Made by a program: the position numbers and the translations under genes. From positions 558,001 through 622,000 of the forward strand of contig OZ243951.1 of the NCBI GenBank assembly GCA_965214565.1: a stretch of DNA of 64,000 nucleotides, read 5' to 3'. Positions 53,762 through 60,827 of this stretch are shown here, one piece after another; position 1 is the stretch's first letter, and the number at the start of each line of letters is the position of its first letter. The notes beneath the pieces were generated by a model. It was not told where the DNA came from, ran no database searches, and worked only from the letters and a program-made list of their open reading frames with translations. Source of the stretch: VXYK01 sp965214565 (GTDB lineage Bacteria > Actinomycetota > Acidimicrobiia > Acidimicrobiales > Aldehydirespiratoraceae).

Positions 53762-54613
53762 TCAACTCTTCGGCATGCCGTAGACGAGACGCATCTCGTC
53801 ACGCACCGCCTCCACGACAGGCATCCTGCGGCCACTCTCCAACCCCAGGTTGACCGCAAGGTCCAGATCCTTCTCGGCGATCCCGATGGTGGTCGCAAGA
53901 TAAGAGCCGAGCGGCCCGCCCTTCACCTCCGGCGGCATCGAGACCAACGGGTAGAAACGCTCGGTCAAAGTCCCAAGCTGGCCCGCATGACGCCACGCCT
54001 CAAGCAGCATGTCAGGGTCGCTGCCCTCTCCAACAACGATCTGGTGCGACGCGCTCAACGCAGCCTGCTGCAGATAGGTCATCACGTTGAAGGCAACTTT
54101 CATGGCCATTCCCGCACCGATTCCGCCGCCCTCGAACACCGCCCCGGCGCACTTGTCGATCACGGCCCGGGCCAACTCGCCGATCCCGGATTCGGGAACG
54201 CCGAGCATTATCACCAGACTCCCCTCGCGCGCGGCCCACGCCCCTCCTGCAACCCCCGCATCGAACAGCACCACGTCACGCTCCGCAGCCAATGCAGAAA
54301 GGTCTCGAATCGTGTCGGGATGAACCGTCGAATGCACCGCGATCGAAGTACCTCCTCGACACGCATCCAAGATGCCGTCGGTTCCCGAGACCACGTCCAT
54401 CACAGCCGCGTCGTCAGGCACGCAGATGCTGATGTGGTCGCACTGAGCCGCCAGGCCAGCACCGGACTCTGCCGGCCGGGCACCTTTGTCGACCACCTTG
54501 GCGATCGCCTCCTCGCTGAGATCGAAGACGACCAGGTCGTAGGACGCTGCGATGGTCTCCGACATGGCACCGCCCATGTCTCCCAAACCGATATAGCCAA
54601 CGGTTGCTGGCAC
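53762..54613 (-). CDS. NAD(P)-dependent beta-hydroxyacid dehydrogenase (HIBADH family)
   Basis: This 283-residue protein has a Rossmann motif YIGLGDMGGAM (7-17), the DAGVAGGAWAAREGSLVIML substrate-binding segment near 117-136 and the catalytic lysine in GAGMAMKVAFNVM near 166. These are hallmarks of 3-hydroxyisobutyrate dehydrogenases and relatives. The substrate is not determinable. It lies 37 bases upstream of the CMD gene on the same strand. Confidence 0.9.
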   Translation of the reverse strand: MPATVGYIGLGDMGGAMSETIAASYDLVVFDLSEEAIAKVVDKGARPAESGAGLAAQCDHISICVPDDAAVMDVVSGTDGILDACRGGTSIAVHSTVHPDTIRDLSALAAERDVVLFDAGVAGGAWAAREGSLVIMLGVPESGIGELARAVIDKCAGAVFEGGGIGAGMAMKVAFNVMTYLQQAALSASHQIVVGEGSDPDMLLEAWRHAGQLGTLTERFYPLVSMPPEVKGGPLGSYLATTIGIAEKDLDLAVNLGLESGRRMPVVEAVRDEMRLVYGMPKS

Positions 54614-54737
54614 GCTTTCCTTCCCTCGAAGCGCCCGGCGCCGCTCCGATTCATGCGAGGGTAGCCGCTGGGTCGCCGAACAAAAAAGACGCTTACCAAT
54701 CTCATTGACCCAACAGGATTTTCGATGACCATTGCCG

Positions 54738-54743
54738 TAGTCT
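54738..54743 (+). promoter_or_regulatory. Candidate -10 box of the DUF6356 gene
   Basis: TAGTCT ends seven bases before the ATG at 54751 and no ribosome-binding site is visible, again predicting a leaderless mRNA. No clear -35 box was found. Confidence 0.3.
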
Positions 54744-54750
54744 CATTCCC

Positions 54751-54996
54751 ATGGCTCAGAACCCGTTTACAGCGCATCCCCACGCCAACGGCGAGACCTA
54801 CGGCGAGCACTTCGGGATCGCGGTCGGCGTAAGCAGACAACTCATGGTGGCAGGACTAGCCGCTTTCGCCCACGCGCTGATGCCGTTCCTGTTCCCCACC
54901 ACCGCTAGCGACAAGATCCGCGCCCTGAACCGCTGCCTCGACCGCAACGACCGCGACGGGTTGCGCCGCAAAGCCAGCCCCGTTTCGCAAGACTGA
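54751..54996 (+). CDS. DUF6356 family protein
   Basis: This 81-residue protein carries the DUF6356 pattern: a His-rich N-terminus (TAHPHANGETYGEHF), a hydrophobic helix (MVAGLAAFAHALMPFLFP) and a short basic tail. The function is unknown; one membrane-associated helix is likely. It is divergent from the HIBADH-like gene and 23 bases before an amidohydrolase. Confidence 0.7.
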   Translation: MAQNPFTAHPHANGETYGEHFGIAVGVSRQLMVAGLAAFAHALMPFLFPTTASDKIRALNRCLDRNDRDGLRRKASPVSQD

Positions 54997-55019
54997 CCGC
55001 CACGCGCCAAACTGAACAG

Positions 55020-56315
55020 GTGAGCAAAGAACACCACATAGTCATCAGCGCGGACACCCACTGCGGAGCAGGTCTTTGGAGCTACCGCGAGTACCTCGAC
55101 GCCAAGTACCTCGATGAGTTCGACGACTGGGCCAAGTTCATGGAACGGGACAACGAGGCGCGCAAGGAACTCTTCAAAGACATGGAACGGACGCCACTCG
55201 AAGTAGGCGTCGACGGCGACCCCGAAGTGTTTTCGTACCGCAACTCGTCGTCGGCCGAACGCCTGCGGGAACAGCAGGAGGACGGGGTCATCGCCGCGGT
55301 GCTGTTCCCCAACACCCAACCGCCGTTCGCTCCCCCCGCAGCAACCTCGTTCGAGGCTCCTCCGTACTCCGACAACTTCGAGCACCGGTGGGCGGGGCTT
55401 CGAGCGCACAACCGTTGGCTCGCCGATTTCGTCAGTGAGGCCCCCGAACGCAGAGCCGGGATCATCCAGATCTTCCTCGGTGACGTCGAGGGCTCGGTCA
55501 AAGAAATCGAATGGGCCGCCGAGCAGGGACTCCGAGGCGGGGTTCTGGTCCCGGGGGCGCCACCAGACTCGCCCTTCGAACCCCTCTACTCCAACACCTA
55601 CGAACCGATCTGGGCTGCCGCCGCGGCAGCCGGTCTGCCCCTCAACCACCACGCCGGTGGCGCCACACCGAACTTCGGCAGCCATTTCCCCGCCTCGTTG
55701 GCAATGTTCATGCTCGAAGTGCAGTGGTGGACCCAACGGGCGCTGTGGCACCTCATGTTCTCAGGAGTGTTCGAGCGCTACCCGGAACTGAACTACGTCA
55801 TCACCGAAACCGGCACTTCCTGGGTGCCCGACACGCTGGACAGACTCGAGAGCTTCTATCACCGGATGAAGTACTCGCGCTACGGCTCCGAGTCGATCTT
55901 CGGTGGGGAAGCCGTAGCCAAAATGTCGCTGACCCCCTCGGAGTACTTCAACCGGCAGTGCTACATAGGCGCATCGTTCCTGCGCCCGGCTGAGACCGGG
56001 ATCGCCCGGTCGATCGGCGTCGACCGCATCATGTGGGGTTCTGACTATCCCCACATCGAGGGCTCCTACCCGCACACCCGTGAGCATCTGCGGCTCACCT
56101 TCGCCCAGATGACACCCGAAGAGACGACCACGATCCTCACCAACAACGCAGCCAAGGTCTACAAGTTCGACCTCGACGCGCTCACGCCCCTCGCCGAGCA
56201 GTACTGTCCGACCAAGGAGTTCGTGGCGACCCCCATCGACTACTCGGAGATCCCCGAACGCGCCAAGGGCTGCCCCGGCATGAACCCGCTCAACCAGGTC
56301 CAGGAGGTCGCATGA
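55020..56315 (+). CDS. Amidohydrolase_2 family protein
   Basis: This 431-residue protein belongs to the same superfamily as the 39.7 kb protein. The N-terminal ISADTHCGAG (8-17) holds the first metal site, LNHHAGGATP near 209-218 the second, and WGSDYPHIEGSYPHT near 338-352 the catalytic Asp. It starts at GTG 55020. Its stop overlaps the following SDR by four bases (ATGA), so the two are co-translated and may act in sequence. Confidence 0.88.
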   Translation: MSKEHHIVISADTHCGAGLWSYREYLDAKYLDEFDDWAKFMERDNEARKELFKDMERTPLEVGVDGDPEVFSYRNSSSAERLREQQEDGVIAAVLFPNTQPPFAPPAATSFEAPPYSDNFEHRWAGLRAHNRWLADFVSEAPERRAGIIQIFLGDVEGSVKEIEWAAEQGLRGGVLVPGAPPDSPFEPLYSNTYEPIWAAAAAAGLPLNHHAGGATPNFGSHFPASLAMFMLEVQWWTQRALWHLMFSGVFERYPELNYVITETGTSWVPDTLDRLESFYHRMKYSRYGSESIFGGEAVAKMSLTPSEYFNRQCYIGASFLRPAETGIARSIGVDRIMWGSDYPHIEGSYPHTREHLRLTFAQMTPEETTTILTNNAAKVYKFDLDALTPLAEQYCPTKEFVATPIDYSEIPERAKGCPGMNPLNQVQEVA

Positions 56316-57217
56316 CCGGTTCCAACGGCAGCATCGCCGACATCGAGATTGCGGAGTGTGTGGCGGTCGTGACCGGCGGTGCAGGCGGAATCGGCAGGGG
56401 GATTGTCGGGGCACTGTTGCGTCGCGGTGCCACCGTCGTGATCGCCGACATCGAACAGGCAGCCATCGACACCGCTGTAGGAGAGTTGACGACGCTCGGT
56501 GCAGTGACCGGAGTCCGCACCGACGTGAGCGACGAAACATCGGTGGCGGCACTGGCCGACTACGTCTACCGCACCCACGGCAAGTGCAACCTGTTGTACA
56601 ACAACGCGGGCGTGACTTCCGGCGGGGGCGGCAAACCCTGGCAGCAGGAGCCCAACGACTGGCGGTGGTGTTTCAGCGTGAACGTATTCGGTGTTGCCAT
56701 ATGCGTGAGTGAGTTCGTTCCACGCATGCTCGAGTCGGGCGAGCCTGGTCAGATCATCAACACCTCCTCCGGTGACGGCGGTTTCGCTCCCGTGCCGACC
56801 GCCTCGGTCTACGCCTCCTCCAAAGCGGCCGTGAGCTGTTTCACCGAGGCGTTGCACCACAACCTCGTCAGCGAGGACACCCAGCTTCGGGCGTCAGTCT
56901 TCTATCCCTCGGGGGGACTGTTGCGGACCGGTCTGTTCACCGCGAGCCGCAACCGGCCTGAACACCTGGCACGGGTCGGTGAGGCCACCGGACGCAAGAG
57001 CATGACCTTCGAAGAAATGAAGGGCATGCTCGCCGCCGCGGGCCGTGATGTGACCGAGGCCGACCTGGACGCGCTCGGAGACTTCGTGGTCGCCGAGACC
57101 GCCGCCCGGCGATTCATCATCACCATGGATCTGCGTGACACGGTCGATCTGCTGCGTCGGCGGGCCAGCGCCATCGGCGACCTGAACGTTCCACCCCACC
57201 ACGGCATGCCCGTCTGA
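56312..57217 (+). CDS. Short-chain dehydrogenase/reductase
   Basis: This 301-residue classical SDR has the cofactor motif TGGAGGIGRG near 21-30, NNAG near 92-95, and an active site with Ser in NTSSGDG and the Y-x-x-x-K of YASSKAAV near 167-174. The C-terminus is extended relative to a 250-residue SDR and may close over a large substrate. It is coupled to the upstream amidohydrolase. Confidence 0.9.
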   Translation: MTGSNGSIADIEIAECVAVVTGGAGGIGRGIVGALLRRGATVVIADIEQAAIDTAVGELTTLGAVTGVRTDVSDETSVAALADYVYRTHGKCNLLYNNAGVTSGGGGKPWQQEPNDWRWCFSVNVFGVAICVSEFVPRMLESGEPGQIINTSSGDGGFAPVPTASVYASSKAAVSCFTEALHHNLVSEDTQLRASVFYPSGGLLRTGLFTASRNRPEHLARVGEATGRKSMTFEEMKGMLAAAGRDVTEADLDALGDFVVAETAARRFIITMDLRDTVDLLRRRASAIGDLNVPPHHGMPV

Positions 57218-57241
57218 GGGCGGGCCCTGCTCGGCGATCGC

Positions 57242-57307
57242 TACAGGGTTTCGGGGCGTCACAGGGCCGCGTTACAGGGTTTCGGGGCGCTAGAGGGTCT
57301 TGGGGCG
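57242..57307. repeat. Three copies of a 17-18-base repeat at the end of the SDR gene
   Basis: TACAGGGTTTCGGGGCG occurs at 57242-57258 and 57273-57289, and a variant at 57291-57307. The variant encodes the last residues and stop of the minus-strand SDR (RPKTL-stop). The nearer copy would encode RPETL-stop in frame, so the gene tail appears duplicated downstream. Confidence 0.55.
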
Positions 57308-58177
57308 GTTCACGAAACGGTGCTCAGTCGGCGAGAAGAACCAGCCTCCACCGGTCTTGGTTCCTCCGTCGACGGGGATGTTGTGACCGGTGACGAACGA
57401 CGAGAGGTCGCTCGCCAGGAAGAGCGCTACCCGGGCCTGGTCCTCAGGCCAACCCAGACGGCCCACCGGGGCCCAGGATTCCCAAAGGTGCTGCGACGAC
57501 TCGTAGCCCTTCAGATAGTCGACCTGCGGAGTCTGGGTCAGGTCCGGGCCGATCCCGTTGACCCGGATTCCCTTGCGCCCATATCCCGCCGCAAGACATG
57601 TCGTGAAATGGGCCAAAGCTGCTTTCATCGCCCCATAGACGGGTTCGCCGGGAAAGCCGCGCTGGCCCTCTACAGAATGGACGTTGACGATCGACCCTCC
57701 CCCGTTGTTGATCATCGGGTCCAAGAAGGCGCGGGTGACCATCACCGCATGCAGGAAGTTGATCTCATACATTGCCGTCCAAGACTCGAGCCCCGAGTCG
57801 TGGAAGCGGACGATCGGGCGGTAGTCGCCGACGTTGTTGACCACCACGTCGGGTGCGGAATGAACCGACAGAACCGCTGTTTGCAGGCGCTCCACATCTT
57901 CAGGGCGTCGCACATCCACGAGATGTGCCCGTGCGGTACCACCGCTCGACTCAATGTCAGACACTGCGGTCTCGGCCCGTTCAGGGTCGATCTCGGCTAT
58001 CTCGACGATGGCTCCGTGCTGCGCGAACAGGCGGCTGACGGCCCCGCCGATCCCATCACCTCCACCGGTGACAACCGCGACCTTGCCTTCGAGGAGCCGG
58101 TTCCAGTCATCGATCGGCGGCACGTTCTGCGGACTCTGGGGGTTCGTGGCATCACCTTCAGATTGCGACTCGGTCAT
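57290..58177 (-). CDS. Short-chain dehydrogenase/reductase
   Basis: This 295-residue SDR has TGGGDGIGG near 36-44, NNVGDY near 113-118 in place of NNAG, Ser in VNVHSVEGQ, and YGAMKAALAHF for Y-x-x-x-K near 178-184. The C-terminus ends with VDGGTKTGGGWFF, typical of classical SDRs. It is preceded with a four-base overlap by an LLM oxidoreductase. Confidence 0.9.
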   Translation of the reverse strand: MTESQSEGDATNPQSPQNVPPIDDWNRLLEGKVAVVTGGGDGIGGAVSRLFAQHGAIVEIAEIDPERAETAVSDIESSGGTARAHLVDVRRPEDVERLQTAVLSVHSAPDVVVNNVGDYRPIVRFHDSGLESWTAMYEINFLHAVMVTRAFLDPMINNGGGSIVNVHSVEGQRGFPGEPVYGAMKAALAHFTTCLAAGYGRKGIRVNGIGPDLTQTPQVDYLKGYESSQHLWESWAPVGRLGWPEDQARVALFLASDLSSFVTGHNIPVDGGTKTGGGWFFSPTEHRFVNRPKTL

Positions 58178-59103
58178 TGCATCCTCCTTTCGCTTGTCGC
58201 GGCTTTCTTCAACAGGGCGCGGGTCCGCTGCTTCTCTTCGGGATTCGTGCCGACTTCGACCGCCGCGAAGTCGGTCGCGCCCGCCGAAGCAAGGTTCCCG
58301 AGTTGTTCGGACACCGAGTCCTCATTGCCGACGAGGCACACGTCAGCGGGTGTCTCAGCACCTTCACGCTCAAGCATTGCCCTGTAGCTGGGCAACGACC
58401 CGTAACCGGCCAGATTGGCCGCGTGCCTAGCCCGCACACCGTCCTCGTCGTCGGTCACCGTGACGATCAGGCTGGCGACGATGCGCGGTTCGGGTCGCCC
58501 AGAGCGTTCGGCGGCGTCACGGATGGTGGGTCGAATATGGTCTCGAATCGTTTTGGGGCCCGTCAGCCAAGTGACGGTGCCTGACGCCAGCCGACCGGCG
58601 ACAGCAAGCATCTGCGGCCCCAGTGCTCCCAGAAGAACCGTGGGTCGGTGTTCGCTGAAGACTGCGTATCGTCCGTTCGCAGCAAAGATCTCGCCGTCAT
58701 AGTCGACCCGGCCCTCGTCAAGCATGGAGTTGAGCACCTCCAGATAGTCAACGGCGTGCCGGACGGGTCGCTCCCAGGTCATGCGCAGCCGTTTCTCCAC
58801 CACCGCCTGATGTGACAGTCCAACACCTAGCGTCAACCGCGTGCCGATGAGCGACGTAGTGGTGTGCGCCTTGGCGGCCAGGGTGTGGGGTGGATACAAC
58901 CAGGTTGGGATGACTGCGGTGCCCATCTCGATACGCGGCGCAAGCGGGGCAGCCGCGGCAAACACGGTGAGGGCATCGAGGTATCCGGCCTGTGGCAGCC
59001 ACCAGTGAGCGAACCCGTCGGCATCGCATCGACGGGCGCTGTCGAGTACCGGTTCGATCGAATCCAGCATCGTGGTGTTGGAGAAGTTGATGCCAATGCG
59101 CAT
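58174..59103 (-). CDS. LLM-class oxidoreductase (F420-dependent type)
   Basis: This 309-residue luciferase-like protein shows the barrel start RIGINFSNTTMLD, the FAHWWLPQAG segment, GTRLTLGVGLSHQAVVEKR near 86-104 and LGALGPQMLAVAG near 167. It is likely F420- or FMN-dependent. The start at 59103 faces the SnoaL-like gene with only 21 bases between, and TAnnnT boxes lie in both directions in that gap. Confidence 0.88.
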   Translation of the reverse strand: MRIGINFSNTTMLDSIEPVLDSARRCDADGFAHWWLPQAGYLDALTVFAAAAPLAPRIEMGTAVIPTWLYPPHTLAAKAHTTTSLIGTRLTLGVGLSHQAVVEKRLRMTWERPVRHAVDYLEVLNSMLDEGRVDYDGEIFAANGRYAVFSEHRPTVLLGALGPQMLAVAGRLASGTVTWLTGPKTIRDHIRPTIRDAAERSGRPEPRIVASLIVTVTDDEDGVRARHAANLAGYGSLPSYRAMLEREGAETPADVCLVGNEDSVSEQLGNLASAGATDFAAVEVGTNPEEKQRTRALLKKAATSERRMQ

Positions 59104-59124
59104 ATTGCGTCTACCGTACGTCCG

Positions 59125-59622
59125 ATGCCGACCTCAGTTGGAACTGAACTTGATGAGACCGTCGCTTATATCGCCCTGCGCCGCCTCCAGAACCGCTATG
59201 CCGACATAGTAACCCGGCGGGCCTGGCCCGAATTGGCCGAGATCATGCGCCCCGATTGCGTCATCACAGTCGATCTTGTTGATCGGGCGATCAACTTCGA
59301 CGGGCCATCGGCGATCGGTGATTTCATCGCCGCCCAGATCGAGCAGTTCGACTTCTTCGAGTTCGTGGTCCTCAACACTGTGATGAAGATCGACACCGAG
59401 GCGGGGCGGGCCACCGCCCGGATGTACATGCAGGAGGCCCGTCAGAGTGTGGAGTCAGGCGAACGCTGCGACACCTTCGGCGTCTACCACGACCATCTGG
59501 AGCGCGGCAACGACGGCCGATGGTGGTTCGCGCGCCGTCGCTACAAGTCTTATGCCCGTACCAATCCCAGCGGCGCGGGCGCCGACCTCACCGTCTTCGA
59601 CCTCCCCGAGACCTCCCTCTAG
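59125..59622 (+). CDS. NTF2-like / SnoaL-like protein
   Basis: This 165-residue protein has the cone-shaped NTF2-like pattern: RRLQNRYADIVTRRAWPELAE at the N-terminus, CVITVDL, FDGPSAIGDFI, and the Trp-rich WWFARRRYKSY strand. Such proteins are hydratases, isomerases or binding proteins for small ring compounds. ATG 59125 is chosen because upstream codons are antisense to the LLM gene; TACCGT lies seven bases upstream. Confidence 0.78.
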   Translation: MPTSVGTELDETVAYIALRRLQNRYADIVTRRAWPELAEIMRPDCVITVDLVDRAINFDGPSAIGDFIAAQIEQFDFFEFVVLNTVMKIDTEAGRATARMYMQEARQSVESGERCDTFGVYHDHLERGNDGRWWFARRRYKSYARTNPSGAGADLTVFDLPETSL

Positions 59623-59692
59623 AACCTGTGCGGGTTGAAGAGGAATTCAGCTGACACAGTTGTCTCCCGCTCTTGTTCGCTCCGCTCGGCCT

Positions 59693-60628
59693 CTAGTCAG
59701 CCGGGAAAGACTCGCCGACCAACTGCTCCGACAAAACCCACAGGCGAGCCGCGAAATCTGAGTCGGTAGCGTAGTCGGCGGCCTCGACGATCTCGGCGTC
59801 CGCGCAGTAGACGCCGCCCACATCGGCCATCTCCGGCGAGACGGCCGCCCACACACTGGTAGCGGCACCCTGCTGAACGGACTTGAAATCAGGAAGGCCC
59901 GGCCCGGCCCCCGAAGCGGCACGCGCCGCGGCCCGACGCTGCAACTCGGCCATGTCCTCAGACGTCATGTGGCGGGCCAGATCGGTCACGATCATTCCCG
60001 GATGCACCGCATTGGCCCGCACACCCGAACCGGCCAGACGGCGGTCGAACTCAACCGAGAAGAGGATGTTGGCGGTCTTGGACTGGCCGTAAGCCTCGAA
60101 CTTGTCGTAGGGCTCGGACTCGAAGTGCAGATCGTCCCAGCGGATCTGCCCGCTGTGATGACCCGCGCTCGACAAGTTGACCACCCGCGACGGAGCGCCC
60201 GCCAGCAGCGCACCCACAAGATGGTTGGTCAGAACGAAATGCCCGAGATGGTTGGTGCCGAACTGGGTCTCGAAGCCCTGCGCGGTGCGTCCCTCGGGTG
60301 TGAACATCACCCCTGCGTTGTTGACCAACAGATGGATTGCCGGATGCGCCTCGACGATGCCCGCCGCTCCCGCACGGACCGACGGAAGATCTGCAAGATC
60401 AAAGACGGCCGAGGACAGCTTCGCGGCGCCCACCGTCTCGGAGATCGCCGCGGCGGCGGCTTCGCACTTCTGCGCGGTGCGTCCGCAGAGCACCACCTCA
60501 GCTCCACCAGCGGCGAGCGCTCGAGCCGTCTCGAGTCCGAGGCCCGTAGTCGCGCCCGTCACCACCGCAACCCGCCCCCTCAGATCGATTCCCGCCATCA
60601 CTTCGTAAGTCGTCGTTGAGAATGCCAC
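59693..60628 (-). CDS. Short-chain dehydrogenase/reductase (retinol-dehydrogenase-like)
   Basis: This 311-residue SDR has TGATTGLGLE near 23-32, NNAGVMFTPEG near 103-113, Ser in NLSSAGHHSG and YGQSKTANILF near 175-185, with a longer substrate loop as in retinol-dehydrogenase-like SDRs. GTG 60628 has AAGGAG six bases upstream, better than the ATG at 60688. Confidence 0.88.
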   Translation of the reverse strand: MAFSTTTYEVMAGIDLRGRVAVVTGATTGLGLETARALAAGGAEVVLCGRTAQKCEAAAAAISETVGAAKLSSAVFDLADLPSVRAGAAGIVEAHPAIHLLVNNAGVMFTPEGRTAQGFETQFGTNHLGHFVLTNHLVGALLAGAPSRVVNLSSAGHHSGQIRWDDLHFESEPYDKFEAYGQSKTANILFSVEFDRRLAGSGVRANAVHPGMIVTDLARHMTSEDMAELQRRAAARAASGAGPGLPDFKSVQQGAATSVWAAVSPEMADVGGVYCADAEIVEAADYATDSDFAARLWVLSEQLVGESFPAD

Positions 60629-60728
60629 CTCGGGCTCCTTAGTCTGAGTTGCGTTGCTCTTGGAATGAACGCCGCTCACAGTAGCCAACTAGATACCCAA
60701 AATGATGCTGGGCTACAGTAGCGCCGCA

Positions 60729-60827
60729 ATGGACGGCACTGCGCTGAGGGCCAATGCGTTGTGTGATCGCGCGTTGAGACGCTACGCGTTGAGCCAACGC
60801 GCGTTGAGGGACGGACTCGGTGGCTGA
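60729..60827 (+). CDS. Possible 32-residue leader ORF made of ALxxx repeats
   Basis: A short frame from ATG 60729 to TGA 60827 contains five successive pentapeptides ALRAN, ALCDR, ALRRY, ALSQR and ALRDG. It overlaps the GTG of the MFS-ABC fusion gene by eight bases. TACAGT (60714-60719) lies nine bases upstream. Translation could be coupled to the transporter, or the frame may just result from a 15-base tandem repeat. Confidence 0.35.
   Translation: MDGTALRANALCDRALRRYALSQRALRDGLGG
60740..60814. repeat. 15-base tandem repeat, five units
   Basis: Units start at 60740, 60755, 60770, 60785 and 60800 with an exact 15-base period. The last three share CGCGTTGAG; the first two are more diverged. 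The array lies directly upstream of the transporter fusion gene. Confidence 0.7.

Noticed and set aside
57219..57241. Intrinsic terminator between the convergent SDR genes.
   Set aside because: The short GC-rich stretch has no clear hairpin with a T-tract, and the repeats nearby explain the apparent symmetry better.
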